Source: Larix kaempferi (lineage: Eukaryota > Streptophyta > Pinopsida > Pinales > Pinaceae). From it: DNA of 64,000 nt. A model generated the notes under the pieces. That model saw only the letters and a list, made by a program, of their open reading frames with translations, ran no database searches and was not told the origin of the DNA. Both the position numbers and the translations under genes were made by a program. Each line of letters begins with the position of its first letter. Positions within the stretch are counted from its first letter, which is position 1. The stretch lies in assembly GCA_027924585.1 (NCBI GenBank), contig BSBM01000994.1, forward strand, positions 6,145,001-6,209,000. The letters run 5' to 3'. Shown here piece after piece: positions 46,394 through 58,045 of the stretch.

Positions 46394-46575
46394 GATCCTG
46401 GTGCCGCGCTGTTGGGATTCCCCGTTCCTTAATTTCATTTCCCCGACATGGCACCACTCCGTCAGGTCTAGTCATCTGTAGTTTCCATTCCTCGGCAAGG
46501 TACCAGATCGTTGGGTCCTTGCGTCCACTCTTTCCGTTCTCGACAGGGTACCGCATTGTCGGGCCCTTCTACCAT
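46394..46575. repeat. tandem repeat, unit about 49 bp, four copies
   Basis: CGACATGGCACC (46444), CGGCAAGGTACC (46493) and CGACAGGGTACC (46541) are spaced 48-49 bp, each followed by a GTTGGG/GTCGGG-type text. A weaker first copy begins near 46397. Each unit includes GGTACC or a near match. Confidence 0.8.
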
Positions 46576-48329
46576 CATCCTTTCGTTTTGACTTGTGGGA
46601 ACTTCATGTAGGGATTTCAGGAACCGTTACCTTCCATCCTCCATCTACACGCTATTAGGGACTAATGGCGCTGAGAAGTGAGTCCATTCTCACTGCGTGC
46701 CCTCCAACTCATACATGACCATCTCCATCATGGCCCACTTCGTACACCCTCACGCTTTCCTCTTCAGCAAGTGGATCAGTGCTTATCTTCCCAGCGTGGT
46801 ATTCTATTGGGAGTCGACATCGTCATCGCTCTCCTTGTGTGTGATTTGCCCATACTCTACGACCTTCATATTCCTTTGTGTGTCCGTCGGTGAACCGTTT
46901 CACCTGTCACTACACACATTTCTCACAAACAAATTATTAGTAGTACTGTCCTCAATAATCATCATATGATTCATAAATCTGCTACTTCGTTAAGCGGTTA
47001 TAGTTCACTCAAATATTACTCGTTCATCTAATCAAATATACATTTCGTCGATAATTACTTTGTTTGTTTTCATCACATAATCACCGTATAACTAGTCGTT
47101 AACCATCATTCATAAACATATTTTCCATAATCATAGTTAATCGTTAAACACATGTAATCGTTCATTTACATCTACTGTTCAGATACACATACTAAAATCA
47201 AAGAGTTATTTTATTAATGTTTCAATTAGTCGGGTTACTTGACAAGTGCCCTCAAGGTCTACAACCATCTAGGGGCACTACATACACCCCTTCTTATATA
47301 GAACTTTGTCCCGAAGTTAGTTCTCATTGTACTTCCATGGTGAGATTCACCTTCTTTGACATCCTTTGTTGTCATCTTCCGATCAATAATTTTGTGTACT
47401 GTAATTCTCATAATATTATGCTCGATACTTCCCATTAATGAATCTGGTTTCTAACACTTCTCCAAATTTCAAGTATGTTTCACTCTCTCGAACTTTTACC
47501 CCAAAAATGGTAAAAGGAGGTTTTTGGTGTCTTTCTATTTAGCCTTTGGATGATGATCACTAAAAAAAAATCCTTCAAGTTTAATTACTTTGCTTAAAAT
47601 GCATCCTCCATTCCTTTCCTAAGACCCTCATCCTATAAATATTATTCCATCTCATAGTTTTCACTCTTTAATCGAATTCCAATATAGGGCTTCCTTGATT
47701 ATGGGTTGCGAAAGGTCAATTCGGTAACACCCAAAATTTTACGGATAACATTTCTCTTAAATAGGTATAGGTATCAAAATTACATCAAGTAAGAACACAT
47801 ATAGTTTTCCTTTTGAAACAACTCATATATTGTCGTAGTTCGTCGAAACTTTACCCGTTATCATTGCATGTTTAAACCCTTTCCTTTTAAAATTACAACC
47901 TATATTCGTTTCCACGACATGATCATGACATTCGCCTACCCATGTCATCCAAACTTGCAACCTTCTTAAGCATTTTTTGTAATATCAATTCATCCTAAAT
48001 CATCCTTACACCATCTACACTCAAGAGTATAAAAGTATGTGTTTCATCTCTGTAAAAAATTCCAAGTATTCCTTTACATCATGCTTACACCTTATGGAGT
48101 ATAAGGACATATGCACATCCATGATCCACCACTCAGCTGAGCAATACCCTTTTACAAGCACAAAAGAAGAAGAATTCATCTACAAATTTATTCTCTTCAA
48201 ATTGAATTTTAATTATAGTATCTTTTTTGCTTTCCATTCTACTAAATTGGCTCTTGGAGCCCCATACAAAATGCCTTATTTGGATTTATTTATTCGCCTC
48301 CCTCCTTCAATATCAAGATAAGATCTCAC
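46576..48329. other. non-coding stretch
   Basis: No gene recognised. GGTAACACCCAAAATTTTACGG near 47723 (first 20 bases are the relevant part) resembles plant LTR starts or ends, but has no partner. The remainder is AT-rich. Confidence 0.45.
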
Positions 48330-48660
48330 AAATGGGCCTCCAAAAGAGCTCAAAAGTGCATGCACTTGTAGCCAATGAGGGGAAGAACGGTGCAAGCAAG
48401 AAAAATACCCCATACAAAGGCAAAAAGAAGCAAAAACCACGGATTTCTCATGAGATTTCGACTCTGATCATGGCAAGACTGAAGCTCGAAGAAACCATGG
48501 TGTCCTTACTACAATAAAGGACCACATAAAGAAGAAGATTGCATGTACAAATAGTTCTTTGAAGAAAAGGAGTGCAACAAGAAAGTTGTCACATCAAGTT
48601 GCATATATGCACTATCAACACTGTCTACTCAATACATCTTTGATTCATAAGACTTTGAAG
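48330..48660 (+). pseudogene. copia gag remnant with a degenerate zinc knuckle
   Basis: The frame reads ALVANEGKNGASKKNTPYKG then KKKQKPR. After a frame change comes CPYYNKGPHKEEDCMYK, a CCHC knuckle (C-x2-C-x4-H-x4-C) whose second Cys is Tyr. This is the usual linker and knuckle at the end of copia gag. There is a stop straight after it, and nothing of pol follows. Confidence 0.6.
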
Positions 48661-48681
48661 AACTCTATGCATCCACTCATA

Positions 48682-49585
48682 TACATATATATATTAGTTG
48701 TTCATATGGTAACACCACCCAGCCAACCAAATTCCTTGAGGAAAATTATATATATAATTTTAAATATTATATTATATATTTTAAATAACATTGTGAAAAA
48801 TTTTATACATTCAAGGAAATTGTATCAAAGAAGATTATGGAAATTAAGTTAAAATTTCTTTGTAATGGTTAAGAGGAGTGAAAATCTACCTTTTATAACC
48901 TAAATTATTTTAGGTAGTCTGTTTTTTCCTTAAATGAGAGCTATGAGTCAATTAGTATGTATAGATGATTGTCAATTTCAATTTGACCTTGTTAAATACT
49001 GTCCATATAAACAATTATTTTTATTTTATTTTAAATACATAATTATATTAATAATACTTTTGTTTAAAAAAATTATTAATTAATTATAATTAAAATAGTT
49101 AAGAATTTTGTTAATTCTCACCTAGTTAGGTGATCCATTTGAATCTATTGGATTTGACCACTTATTTACGATATAAACTACATCGAAAGTCATTAGTCAT
49201 TTTTACGAATTCAATACCAACCGATGTCAAATTGTAATCGCACCCCCCTCCCAAAAATAACCAGTTAGATGCGATGTCACTTAAAGCATGACTTACTCAG
49301 ATATTTAGCGTAGTTTTCAACTGTTACTAGGTTTGATATAAACTTCAAAAGCGTCCAACAATGTTCCATATTCTTGAGTATAGGTGGTGTTTATTGAGGG
49401 CAATCACCCCTTGCCACAACTACAAAGAACAGACTAAATAAATAATAGAAGTGAACATAAATGAGATAATCTCGAACTATTATTAATCACGACAAAGAAT
49501 TCCAAACTGTCCCACCAAGCTGCTCTATTTATGTCGTCAATCACCACTCGCCACACTAATAAAATCTTCCCATCTACTTAGAATT
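48682..49585. repeat. dispersed duplicated block, copy 2 (partner 43343-44505)
   Basis: Same anchors as copy 1 in the same order, with internal deletions. It begins right after the copia gag remnant. It includes an A/T-rich insertion (48740-48860) absent from copy 1. Confidence 0.9.
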
Positions 49586-51285
49586 GTCTTTTACTAGGTT
49601 ACTTTTCTATCCTTTGATGGTTACTTTTTCATTTGTCGTGTTATATTATTTTTATATATTTTAATGATGACATAAAAATAAGTATATCGAGAATGGTGTT
49701 ATATATGCATGCATGAGTAAGTAAGTAATCATGCTTGCTATTACTATTGTAATGATAAAATTATTACCGATGGTGAATGTCGATATCATCAGCTATCATT
49801 ATATATATATATATATATATAATTAATTATTTTGAATTTGGAACAATGTCTATAAATAAAATTTTGAGAGTATATTTCTCTCATCTTTCTACAATTTAGG
49901 AAGAGAACCCTTCCTCGTCCACCCCAAATTCTAAAATACTAGCATAACCACTTAACTTGTGGTCGGTGAACACCGAGTGGCAAGTTAAGTTGTTGTGTAA
50001 ACACAATTTATGAATAAAATAAACACAATTTTTTATTAAAAAAAATTAAACCACCCATTCATTTTTCTTAAAGTTGCTAGAAGGCACCTACTAGCTCTCA
50101 AAGTTATCAAACTTAAATTGGTTATCAGCATAGGCCGCTATATTTCTTATCTTTAACTCTATTATATTGAACTTATCTTTGTAGATACATTTGGTTTTGG
50201 AATGTTTGAAAAATGCACTTGCACTCTATGATGCACATAGTCACATGTAACATCCCCATTTTGACCCTTAGGGTTTATTGGCTTCAATGTAAATATTGTA
50301 TACATGGAATGTGTGTTTTCCCTAGTGTGGAGCTCAAGGCCAAGGCCCCACTAGAGGATGTCTAGGCTTTATTTAAAAATGCAAGTATTTGACATTCTAA
50401 TTATCCATGTGCTATTAAGCCATAAGACATTGTAAATGATGTAAATATTTATTATTGCAATAGAAATACCTAGAAAATTGGATAAGGAGGAAACCAATGA
50501 GAAGGGGGTCATGTGTATCCACTAGGGAGAGGTGAGGGGGTTGTGGGATTGGAACCCATGGTGTCACATGTCAAGTTTTGGATCCATTTGACTCCCATGC
50601 TCACATTTAATTATGCTGTAAGGTGGTTGAGAAGACCTGTTCTTGAGGTCAATTGAGTATGGAGCAGCCTTGAACTCTGTATGGAAGGTATGGCTATGTT
50701 TTGCTTGTTCCTTAAGACACTCTACCAACTGGGAATTCACACACCCTGATCCTTATCCCATTGTTTACCAACAACCTTATTCATCGAGCATCGCAAAACC
50801 CAGCAGCGAGCAAAGGAGAAGAAAATCGCGATTTTGTGTTATCACAAATGGGTAGAGCCGAAAGCACATAGAAACCCTGCACAGGAAGTGAATCGATTGG
50901 GGATATCCATGGATCATACCCTGGGGATATACTCTAGAGCGTGAGAAGCTTAGAAGGCAGGTGAGAACACTTGGATCTGATAGCAGAAGACTGAGTTGTG
51001 GGTCATAGCTTTAAAGGCCGCAACCCTGAGGAGATCCAAGCTTAAATAAAAAAGAGGAAGAGATAAAAAAGTTGTTGGACCTGCTTGATAAAACCTGTGG
51101 AGGATAAATTCTCATGAAAGCAGCAGTTGGACCTTTCTATGCCCACACTGAAGAGCACTGGAGGGAAGAGGCCCTGAGGGATTATTTAGTAGAGAAGGGG
51201 GCCTTTCTTGTGTTGGGTGAGGTAGGTATTATCGGTTCCATGTCTGCTGAGTAGTCTGAGATGCTTGTAGCTCTGTGGTTGATCT
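49586..51285. other. non-coding stretch; possible LTR from about 50246
   Basis: A (TA)n run lies at about 49799-49820. At about 50246 TGTAACATCCCCATTTTGAC looks like the start of a plant Ty3/gypsy LTR on the plus strand. No PBS or partner was found. No gene. Confidence 0.45.
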
Positions 51286-51389
51286 CACTAGCTTACACTG
51301 GTGGATTTGGATCGAAAATTCGACAATAAAATCCGACGACCTTCGATGAAGAAGGACTATGTCATCGGATTTCACCTTAAAAATTTCAA

Positions 51390-51620
51390 AATTTGATGAT
51401 TTTTTAAAATTGATAGAAGGAGACGTCGAATATCCGACGAATATGCTGATATCTGACGAGGACCCTAGGATATCCAACAGCTCTGTGGATATCCGACATC
51501 ATATTAAGCATTGGGATGTCGAATACCTGACGCCAAGCTATACCACTCGAGGATGTCGAAAATCCGACATCAATTCTTCAACGATAACTAGGTTCAAGGC
51601 ATCGGATATCCAACGGAAGG
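51390..51620. repeat. CACTA subterminal repeats (GTCGGATATCCGAC-like)
   Basis: About seven palindromic copies of a 14-bp motif: GTCGAATATCCGAC (about 51425), GATATCTGAC, GGATATCCAAC, GGATATCCGAC (about 51487), GTCGAATACCTGAC, GTCGAAAATCCGAC (about 51555) and TCGGATATCCAAC (about 51602). In CACTA elements such subterminal motifs are transposase binding sites. Confidence 0.75.
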
Positions 51621-51808
51621 ATGACTTATAAAACTTATAAATATTGAAACATTCTGACATGTTTGCTATACAAGTGATGGTTTGTGGAAGTTTTTTTATT
51701 CGGCGGACTGTTTTTCATTATTTCCATTGTTTTTTAGATTCAAGCAAGCGAAGTGTGGAGCTTCATTTTCTAAGATCGATAATATTCATTCAAGCTCTTT
51801 ACGAGAAA

Positions 51809-52012
51809 ATGTCAACTAGCATAATTCCTAATCTAGATGAACAAAATCGACAATTGCTTGCTAGATTGTGGGAAGGAGTTGAAAGAAGGGGTGATAGGAA
51901 ATGCTATTGTCCATGTAGTCAATGCAGGGGCTTTAGGAGGAGAAGAATTTTGATCACAACAGCCAAAAAACATTGTAGGGAGCATGGGCACGCTGAGGGG
52001 GGGACATGAATA
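51809..52012 (+). pseudogene. CACTA transposase-associated domain exon
   Basis: The frame from Met 51809 reads SIIPNLDEQNRQLLARLWEG, then CYCPCSQCRGFRRRRI and KKHCREHGHAEGG. This cysteine-rich module (CPC-x2-C...H-C-x3-HG) precedes Tnp2 in plant CACTA proteins. The next exon probably starts near 52620 (HHRALRPEEVLPKQVSEAMN). Confidence 0.7.
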
Positions 52013-52619
52013 CCATCCATTTGTAAGTTTTGCATTATATATGTTTTTATTTTGATTGCTTTTGTAAATTTATGTATTGATCGTGGTTTAAATAGATGGG
52101 GACTAACATGGACAATAAATATTATTTTAATATTAAATATTTATTATACTATTTCTTTTTCTTTTGTGCATGTTGAATCTAGGGAATAGTAGAATAACTC
52201 ATTTATTTGTTCGCTAGTGAGACTAACCCACTCACCGGGGAAAGCACTCAACTCTCTAGATTTGTGACACTTTCCATCATGATAATAGAAATAACTACTA
52301 TATTGGCATTTTGTAATTTCTCTTATATTTTCTCTATAGAAAATTATTACCATAGCATCATTTATCTTACCTTAGTGGAGTACAGTATGAGAAATTTTGG
52401 GTTATATTTGAGTAGCTTTGCTCAGTAATTGGGTCAATTATTATGTCTCTTGGATAGTTTGGATGCACCTATTTGACCAACAGTACAATTGGTCGTTGTT
52501 CTTTTCATCCCAACAGTACAAAATTTGTTACATTTTAAATGCATCACATAAATGTTTACATTTTGCGTTTTAATTTCTTATATTAACTTTTATCTATTGA
52601 TGGTTTCATGTAATTATAA

Positions 52620-53020
52620 AGGAAAGACATCATAGGGCACTTCGTCCGGAGGAAGTGCTTCCAAAACAAGTATCAGAAGCTATGAATATTAATGGAGAAC
52701 AAATTAATGATCACATTAATGAAGAAGATGATCATACTGAAAACATAGTTGAGGATGATGTTACAAATAATTTGATCCATGATTCATTTAATGTTGGAAT
52801 GGATGTTGATGATGATGATGATGATCATGAAAATTATGAACATTTTGATGATATTCATGATATACCTCTTCTTGATAAGGTATACGAACCCCTTTATGAG
52901 GGCTCCAAGACAAATCTTCTCTCTGCTATATTATTGATAATGAACTTGAAGGTTATGAATGGTCTGTCAAACATATCAGTCACATGGATGTTAAGGTATG
53001 TAATATATTCCATCACAAAA
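52620..53020 (+). pseudogene. CACTA acidic linker exon
   Basis: The frame contains a long acidic run (GMDVDDDDDDHENYEHFDDI) and then PLYEGSKTNLLSAILLIMNL, the conserved lead-in to Tnp2 (PLYEGSK). It connects the N-terminal module to the transposase proper. Confidence 0.7.
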
Positions 53021-53149
53021 TATATATGATTGTGTGTTTTGTTGTTCATTCATATATAAGTCAAATTATTACTGATGAAATTTGTTCCATTAATATTATT
53101 TCTATATTATATTAACTAGATTTTTATTTTTATTTGTTGTAGCATAATA

Positions 53150-54990
53150 GGTGAATATTTGTTACCATCGTCAAATATTTTACCTCGCACATATTGAGAT
53201 TTATCCGCCATCATGAAAGAAATTGGAATGCAGTATGAATCAATTCATGCATGCCCCGATGACCGTGTTCTTTATTACAATCAGCATAAATTTGCAACAG
53301 AATGTCCTGAATGTCATACCATCAAATATCGCACAGATCAAGTAACTAAAAAGGTGCCTCGCAAGGTTCTACGTTATATTCCCATTATTCCACGTCTGCA
53401 ACGATTGTTCAGGTACAAAAACATAGCGCAGTTTATGGATTACCATGCATGGAACAGAAGTCAAGACGACATTATTCGGATGCCTGCAGATGGGTCTGCA
53501 TTTAGAGATATGGAGGAAAAATGGCCTCACTTTAAAGAAGAACCTCATAATCTTAGAATTTCTTTGGCAGTAGATGGTGTCAATCCATTTGCAGAGATGA
53601 GATCTGTTTACTCAGTGTGACCAATTTTTGTTATCAACAACAACATTCCTCCATGGTTGATAATAAAGAGGGAGCACATAATGTTGTCGATGATTGTTCC
53701 AGATACAAACCCTGCAGTTTTTTTTTAATGTAGTGGTATCTCATTTGTTGTATTTTTGTCTCATAATGTCATATATATATTTATTGTTTTTCTATTGTGC
53801 AATATGGTATAATATATATAATCTAAATGGTACGTCTCATATTTATATTTTTTATATGTTCAAATCAATCAGGTAAGTACCAAGTGAAAGATATGAATGT
53901 ATATATCGAACCTCTTATTGACGAGCTACTGAAGTTATGGAATGGCATCACTATGTATGACATATCTAGACCAATTCGACAAAGACAATTTCAATTCCAT
54001 GCAATGCTTGTATGGACAATACATGATGCCCCAGGGTTAACCCATTTTTGTGGTATGTAATTATAAGTTCCACTTTATTTGCAAAAAGTTATATGAACTA
54101 CTAGTTAATATACTACGGGCGCATGTTTTTCTAAATAATCCAGTCATTTTTTATATAATTATAATTGACATAGATATTCCATCTCTTTATGTAGGTCTTC
54201 AGACAAAGGGGAAATTTTCATGTCTAGTTTGTGGTCCTAAGATCAAATCTTGTCATTCAAAAAGCTTAGGAAAGGAGGTGTTTGATGAGTATAGGCACTT
54301 CCTCTATAAGAATCACAGGTATCAAACTATCGAAAAACATATATTCAATGACAAGCAAGAGACTGCATTAAAACCATAGAGAATGACACCTCGCCTATGG
54401 AAGTTGCAATATAATAGAAATCATCAAGGTATGTATAATGAATCATCGTATATGATATGTTATATTGTATTTTTTTATATTGTGTGTTTTTAACTGTAAT
54501 TGACATTAATTTATGTAATTTCATGATTGTCGTTCATGTGATCATGAAGGCATTAATGGGATTCCAAGAGGAATGAAAAGTTATCCTAGACAATTCAGTA
54601 GGTTTCCCTACTATGAGCACCTACAAATTGCTCATCTATTTGATACAATGCATATTGGAAAGAATGTGACTAAAACATTATGGCGAATATTGGATGGAAG
54701 GAGTGACAAAGAAAAAATTGTTGAAATTTGCAAAGAAATTCAAGATAGCAACCATGTAATGAAAGACATCATTCATTTTCATAGCAACAGAGAGAAAATT
54801 AATATAAAATCACTTCCATGGATGTTAATGGACCAACAAAGTAATGTTGTAAAAGAAGTCATTCGAAAAATTAAATTTCCCACCAGATTTTGTGCGAACA
54901 TGAAGAATATCATAACAAAGAAAGGTGATTTCGCGGGGGTGAAAACTGATGATTGGCATGTCTTCATGAAGGTAATTATTATGGTATAGA
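53150..54990 (+). pseudogene. Tnp2 transposase (transposase_21 family)
   Basis: Successive exons read: MKEIGMQYESIHACPDDRVL, ECPECHTIKYRT and PRKVLRYIPIIPRLQRLFR; then RISLAVDGVNPFAEMRSVYS, followed by FVINNNIPPWL; then PLIDELLKLWNGITMYD and HAMLVWTIHDAPGL; then GKFSCLVCGPKIKS; then YYEHLQIAHLFDTMHIGKNV. These are the conserved Tnp2 blocks in order. Premature stops fall near 53188 (just before MKEIG), at 53618 (where Trp is normal in VYSVWP) and near 54377. Intron-like gaps with AT-rich sequence separate blocks, at about 53700-53870, 54055-54195 and 54430-54550. Confidence 0.87.
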
Positions 54991-55089
54991 TTTAATTTTT
55001 TTTTTCCTATTCCAATGAATATGGTTGGTATATTTTTAATTTTTCTGCTCTTTGTTGATAAAATGAAACGATTTGTATATTATTGTTAT

Positions 55090-55735
55090 AGTATGTTCTA
55101 CCTCTCTCTATTCTGGACAACTTCGACAACAATGTCAAGCAAATAATATATAGTCTCAACAAATACATGAGGTAAGTGGTGATTTTTTCCATGCCCTTAG
55201 TGTTTGTTTAATTCAACATAGAACTTATATTTAATTTTCATTCTGTAATTCATGATGTTACGTAATATATTGTTTCTTTTCTTTAATCTCTTTATTTGGT
55301 TGTCATGTCACTTGTAGATGGTTGTCATCTAAATAATTCCATAAATAAGACATAAAGTATTGGAGGAGAGAAATTCCTTGTCTCATGTGTGAAATGCAGA
55401 AGCATCTACCTTCGGCATTTTTCAATGCACAAGAACACTACCTCATACACCAAGTTGAGGAGATTGAATTGTGTGGACCTGCGCACTCAAGGTCCATGTG
55501 GATGGTTGAGAGGCACTTGAAATTTATGAAGGGTTTGGTCAGACAATGGTCATATGCTGAGGGTTCTATGATGGAGGGATATATGGTATACCAAAACATG
55601 CTGTATATTAGTGAATATCTTCCTAAATTAGCAGAAAAGCTCAATTTATGTCACATTTGTGATCCATAATCCAATAAGAGTTTCGAAGGGGAGTACCCTA
55701 AGGGGAAAGGTAGATCAAGGAAGGTGAAAGGTAAT
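55090..55735 (+). pseudogene. DUF4218 domain of the CACTA protein
   Basis: Reads EMQKHLPSAFFNAQEHYLIH, QVEEIELCGPAHSRSMWMVE and YAEGSMMEGYMVYQ, the recognisable DUF4218 core, preceded by VLPLSILDNFDNNVKQII. Stops occur near 55170-55340 between two exon-like parts and twice after CHICDP (about 55668), followed by EYPKGKGRSRKV. Confidence 0.82.
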
Positions 55736-55884
55736 GTATCACATTTGACTGGTGATTTTTATGTATATATGATATCATACATATTCTATTTTTATATTCA
55801 GTATTTTACATAAATTTAGAGTGTAATATACTTTGTTAAGTTACTATTACATTTGTATTGAATTTTAATTTTATTGTCATGAAA

Positions 55885-56979
55885 CAGTTGGTCAAAAGTG
55901 GGATGCAATTCATTTATACATTGCAAACACTCTTGATTGGATGAAGGTATGGATCGAACAATGTGAACAATCTGATCATGGAATATCATGGGAAGGTGTG
56001 GCTTGATTGGTTAAAGCTGTACATCGCAATGGAGACACCAATCTAACACAAAGGGAAATAGATTTAGCAAGAGGTTTAAAATATAAGAAGGTAAGCATAT
56101 TAATCATCCACACTATTTGTTTTGTAAAAAATAATGTCGTTGTACGCCACACTGTTTTTTTCATTGTATGGCATTATAAACATGCATTAGTTAATCATAA
56201 ATATTGGATCATTATGTAATCTTTTCCTGTATGGCTTGTTGTAAGTAAAACACCATAAGGCTATGTGGTGCAATGGATGTAGATATCGAATCAAAAAGTT
56301 GGATGAAACAAAGAAAACATCTGATTATGGGATATCTATAGTCTTTGAGGTGACCAATGTTTCTTCTAGAAGTGATAGACATCTAGAACTCTCTGAAAAT
56401 CGATACTATGGGTATCCGGAAGACATTCTTCATTGTGACTTTAACTCCTTCAAGGTATTTCTGTTTGTTGTCAAATGGTATAGGTGTCGATTGAATCAAC
56501 GTGATCCCGATAAAACAATAATTGAACATGATAATGGATTTACCATGGTAAATACAAGGTTGTTTGAGGTAGGAACGGAGCCCTATGTTCTTCCAACCCA
56601 ATGTGAACAGTTATTTTACTCTGAGGTTCTAGGTAGATCAGGGTGGTCATTTGCTGTGAGACACGATCCAAGGGGAAGGCCGGTAAATTATAACGTAGAT
56701 GAAGGTAATGAAGACGTTCTTGAAGAAGAAGACACCGTAGAAGATGATCATGATCAACATGAGTTAGATTATCATGGTCCAGAAGAAGATGTCAAAGAAC
56801 CTATTGAATTAGATGATGTATCAGACAATGTCCATGAAGATGATATCGACGATGAAATGATGATCGTAACTAACATCGACGACGAGGATGATATGGCCAA
56901 TCCCTACAATGTTGAATCTGGATCATCGGATGATAGTACAGATGATGACCCAGATGAAGAAGATGGTGAAGACCATTGA
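55885..56979 (+). pseudogene. DUF4216 domain and acidic tail of the CACTA protein
   Basis: The first exon part is QKWDAIHLYIANTLDWMKVW and then REIDLARGLKYKK. After an intron-like gap (56092-56255) comes DYGISIVFEVTNVSSRSDRH, YYGYPEDILHCDFNSFKVFL, VVKWYRCRLN, FTMVNTRLFEVGTEPYVLPT and YSEVLGRSGWSFAVRHDPRG. This is the standard DUF4216 block. It ends in about 90 residues rich in Asp and Glu (DDSTDDDPDEEDGEDH). One stop lies near 56005. The frame from 56263 to the end is open. Confidence 0.85.
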
Positions 56980-57267
56980 AGTTTACGAGGTATGCAGTAA
57001 TAATAAATTAATTGTTTCGTAGTGAGTTTCCATTTTTTTGTATGATATAATTAGAAACATTGCTTGTTTTAGAGTATGTCAAAAAACACATTTAAAGTTT
57101 TTATACATAGATTTTTTGTCGGTTTATGGGGAATTGAGAGTGATTTGAGGGGGGTAGGGGCCATAAGAGCTTCCACCTTCACGTGGTTGGCCCTGTTTAG
57201 TAGATAATATTAAATTATTCTCAAAACAGAGAGAAGCTTAGTAAGGAAATGGGCAATTATCAAGACT

Positions 57268-57650
57268 CAAACACCATCATCATAATCATCATTGTGATAG
57301 GAATCATCTTAATCATGATAATCATCATCATCATCATAATCATCGTAATCACAATTATCATCATCATCATCTTAATCATCATCATCAACATCATCATCAA
57401 CATCGTCAATATCATCATGATCATCGTCATTGTCATTGTCATCATCATCATTGTCATCATCATCATCATCCTCATGATCATCTTCATCATGATCATCATC
57501 TTCATCATCACCGTCATCATCATCGTCTTCTTCATCATCTTCATCATCATCATCATCTTCATCATCCTCATCATCGCCATCATCATCATCATCACCATGA
57601 TCATGATCATGATCATGATCATCATCATCATCATCAACAACATCGTCAAT

Positions 57651-57690
<40 letters not shown>

Positions 57691-57724
57691 ACATCGTCAA
57701 TATCATCATCATCGTCATCATCAA
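57268..57724. repeat. long impure (CAT/ATC)n microsatellite, about 455 bp
   Basis: A triplet repeat with scattered substitutions. Most substitutions sit so that the minus strand reads GAT, GAC, GAA, GAG, AAT or CAT codons: a nearly stop-free poly-Asp frame of over 100 codons with Glu, Asn and His. The long Ile/Met frames in the other phases are by-products. One TAA interrupts the Asp frame near 57370. Confidence 0.95.
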
Positions 57725-58045
57725 AACCATACCTATAGATTAATTAATGTGCTACATGGGGCCAACATTGAAATTTTTTAAATATGTGCTACCTTGGATT
57801 GAAATTTGGCATGGCTAGACTAGACACCTGCATTGATGGTGTGGGATGGTTTCCAGACTCAAACATGTCTAACACTAACCATTGGAGCATCAAAAACCAT
57901 ACCTATAGATGAATTAATGTGCTACATGCGGCCAATGTTGAAATTTTTTAAAGTTGTGCTTGCTTGGACTGAAATTTGGCATGGTTGGACTAGAGGCATG
58001 CATTGACGGTGTGGGAGGGTTTCCAGACTCAAACATGACTGACAA
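57722..58045. repeat. 170-bp tandem duplication
   Basis: ACCTATAGAT at 57731 and 57901, with TTAATGTGCTACATG, TGAAATTTTTTAAA, GAAATTTGGCATGG and TTTCCAGACTCAAACATG in both. The microsatellite abuts the first copy, and its other edge (AAGACTCAAACACCAT, about 57260) looks like the end of a third, broken copy. Confidence 0.9.

Larger units (their letters stand above)
51286..56979 (+). mobile_element. CACTA (En/Spm) DNA transposon, decayed
   Basis: The coding frames give, in order, a transposase-associated domain, Tnp2 transposase, DUF4218 and DUF4216, a set specific to plant CACTA elements. The left end is probably near 51286-51300, where CACTA and CACTG occur just before a cluster of subterminal repeats. 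I could not find a matching right terminus or target duplication. At least three premature stops make the transposase unlikely to work. Acidic runs (poly-Asp) in two places are usual for these proteins. Confidence 0.85.

Noticed and set aside
57249-57743. Long open frames made of Ile or Met on the two strands
   Set aside because: They are phases of the CAT/ATC microsatellite, not proteins.
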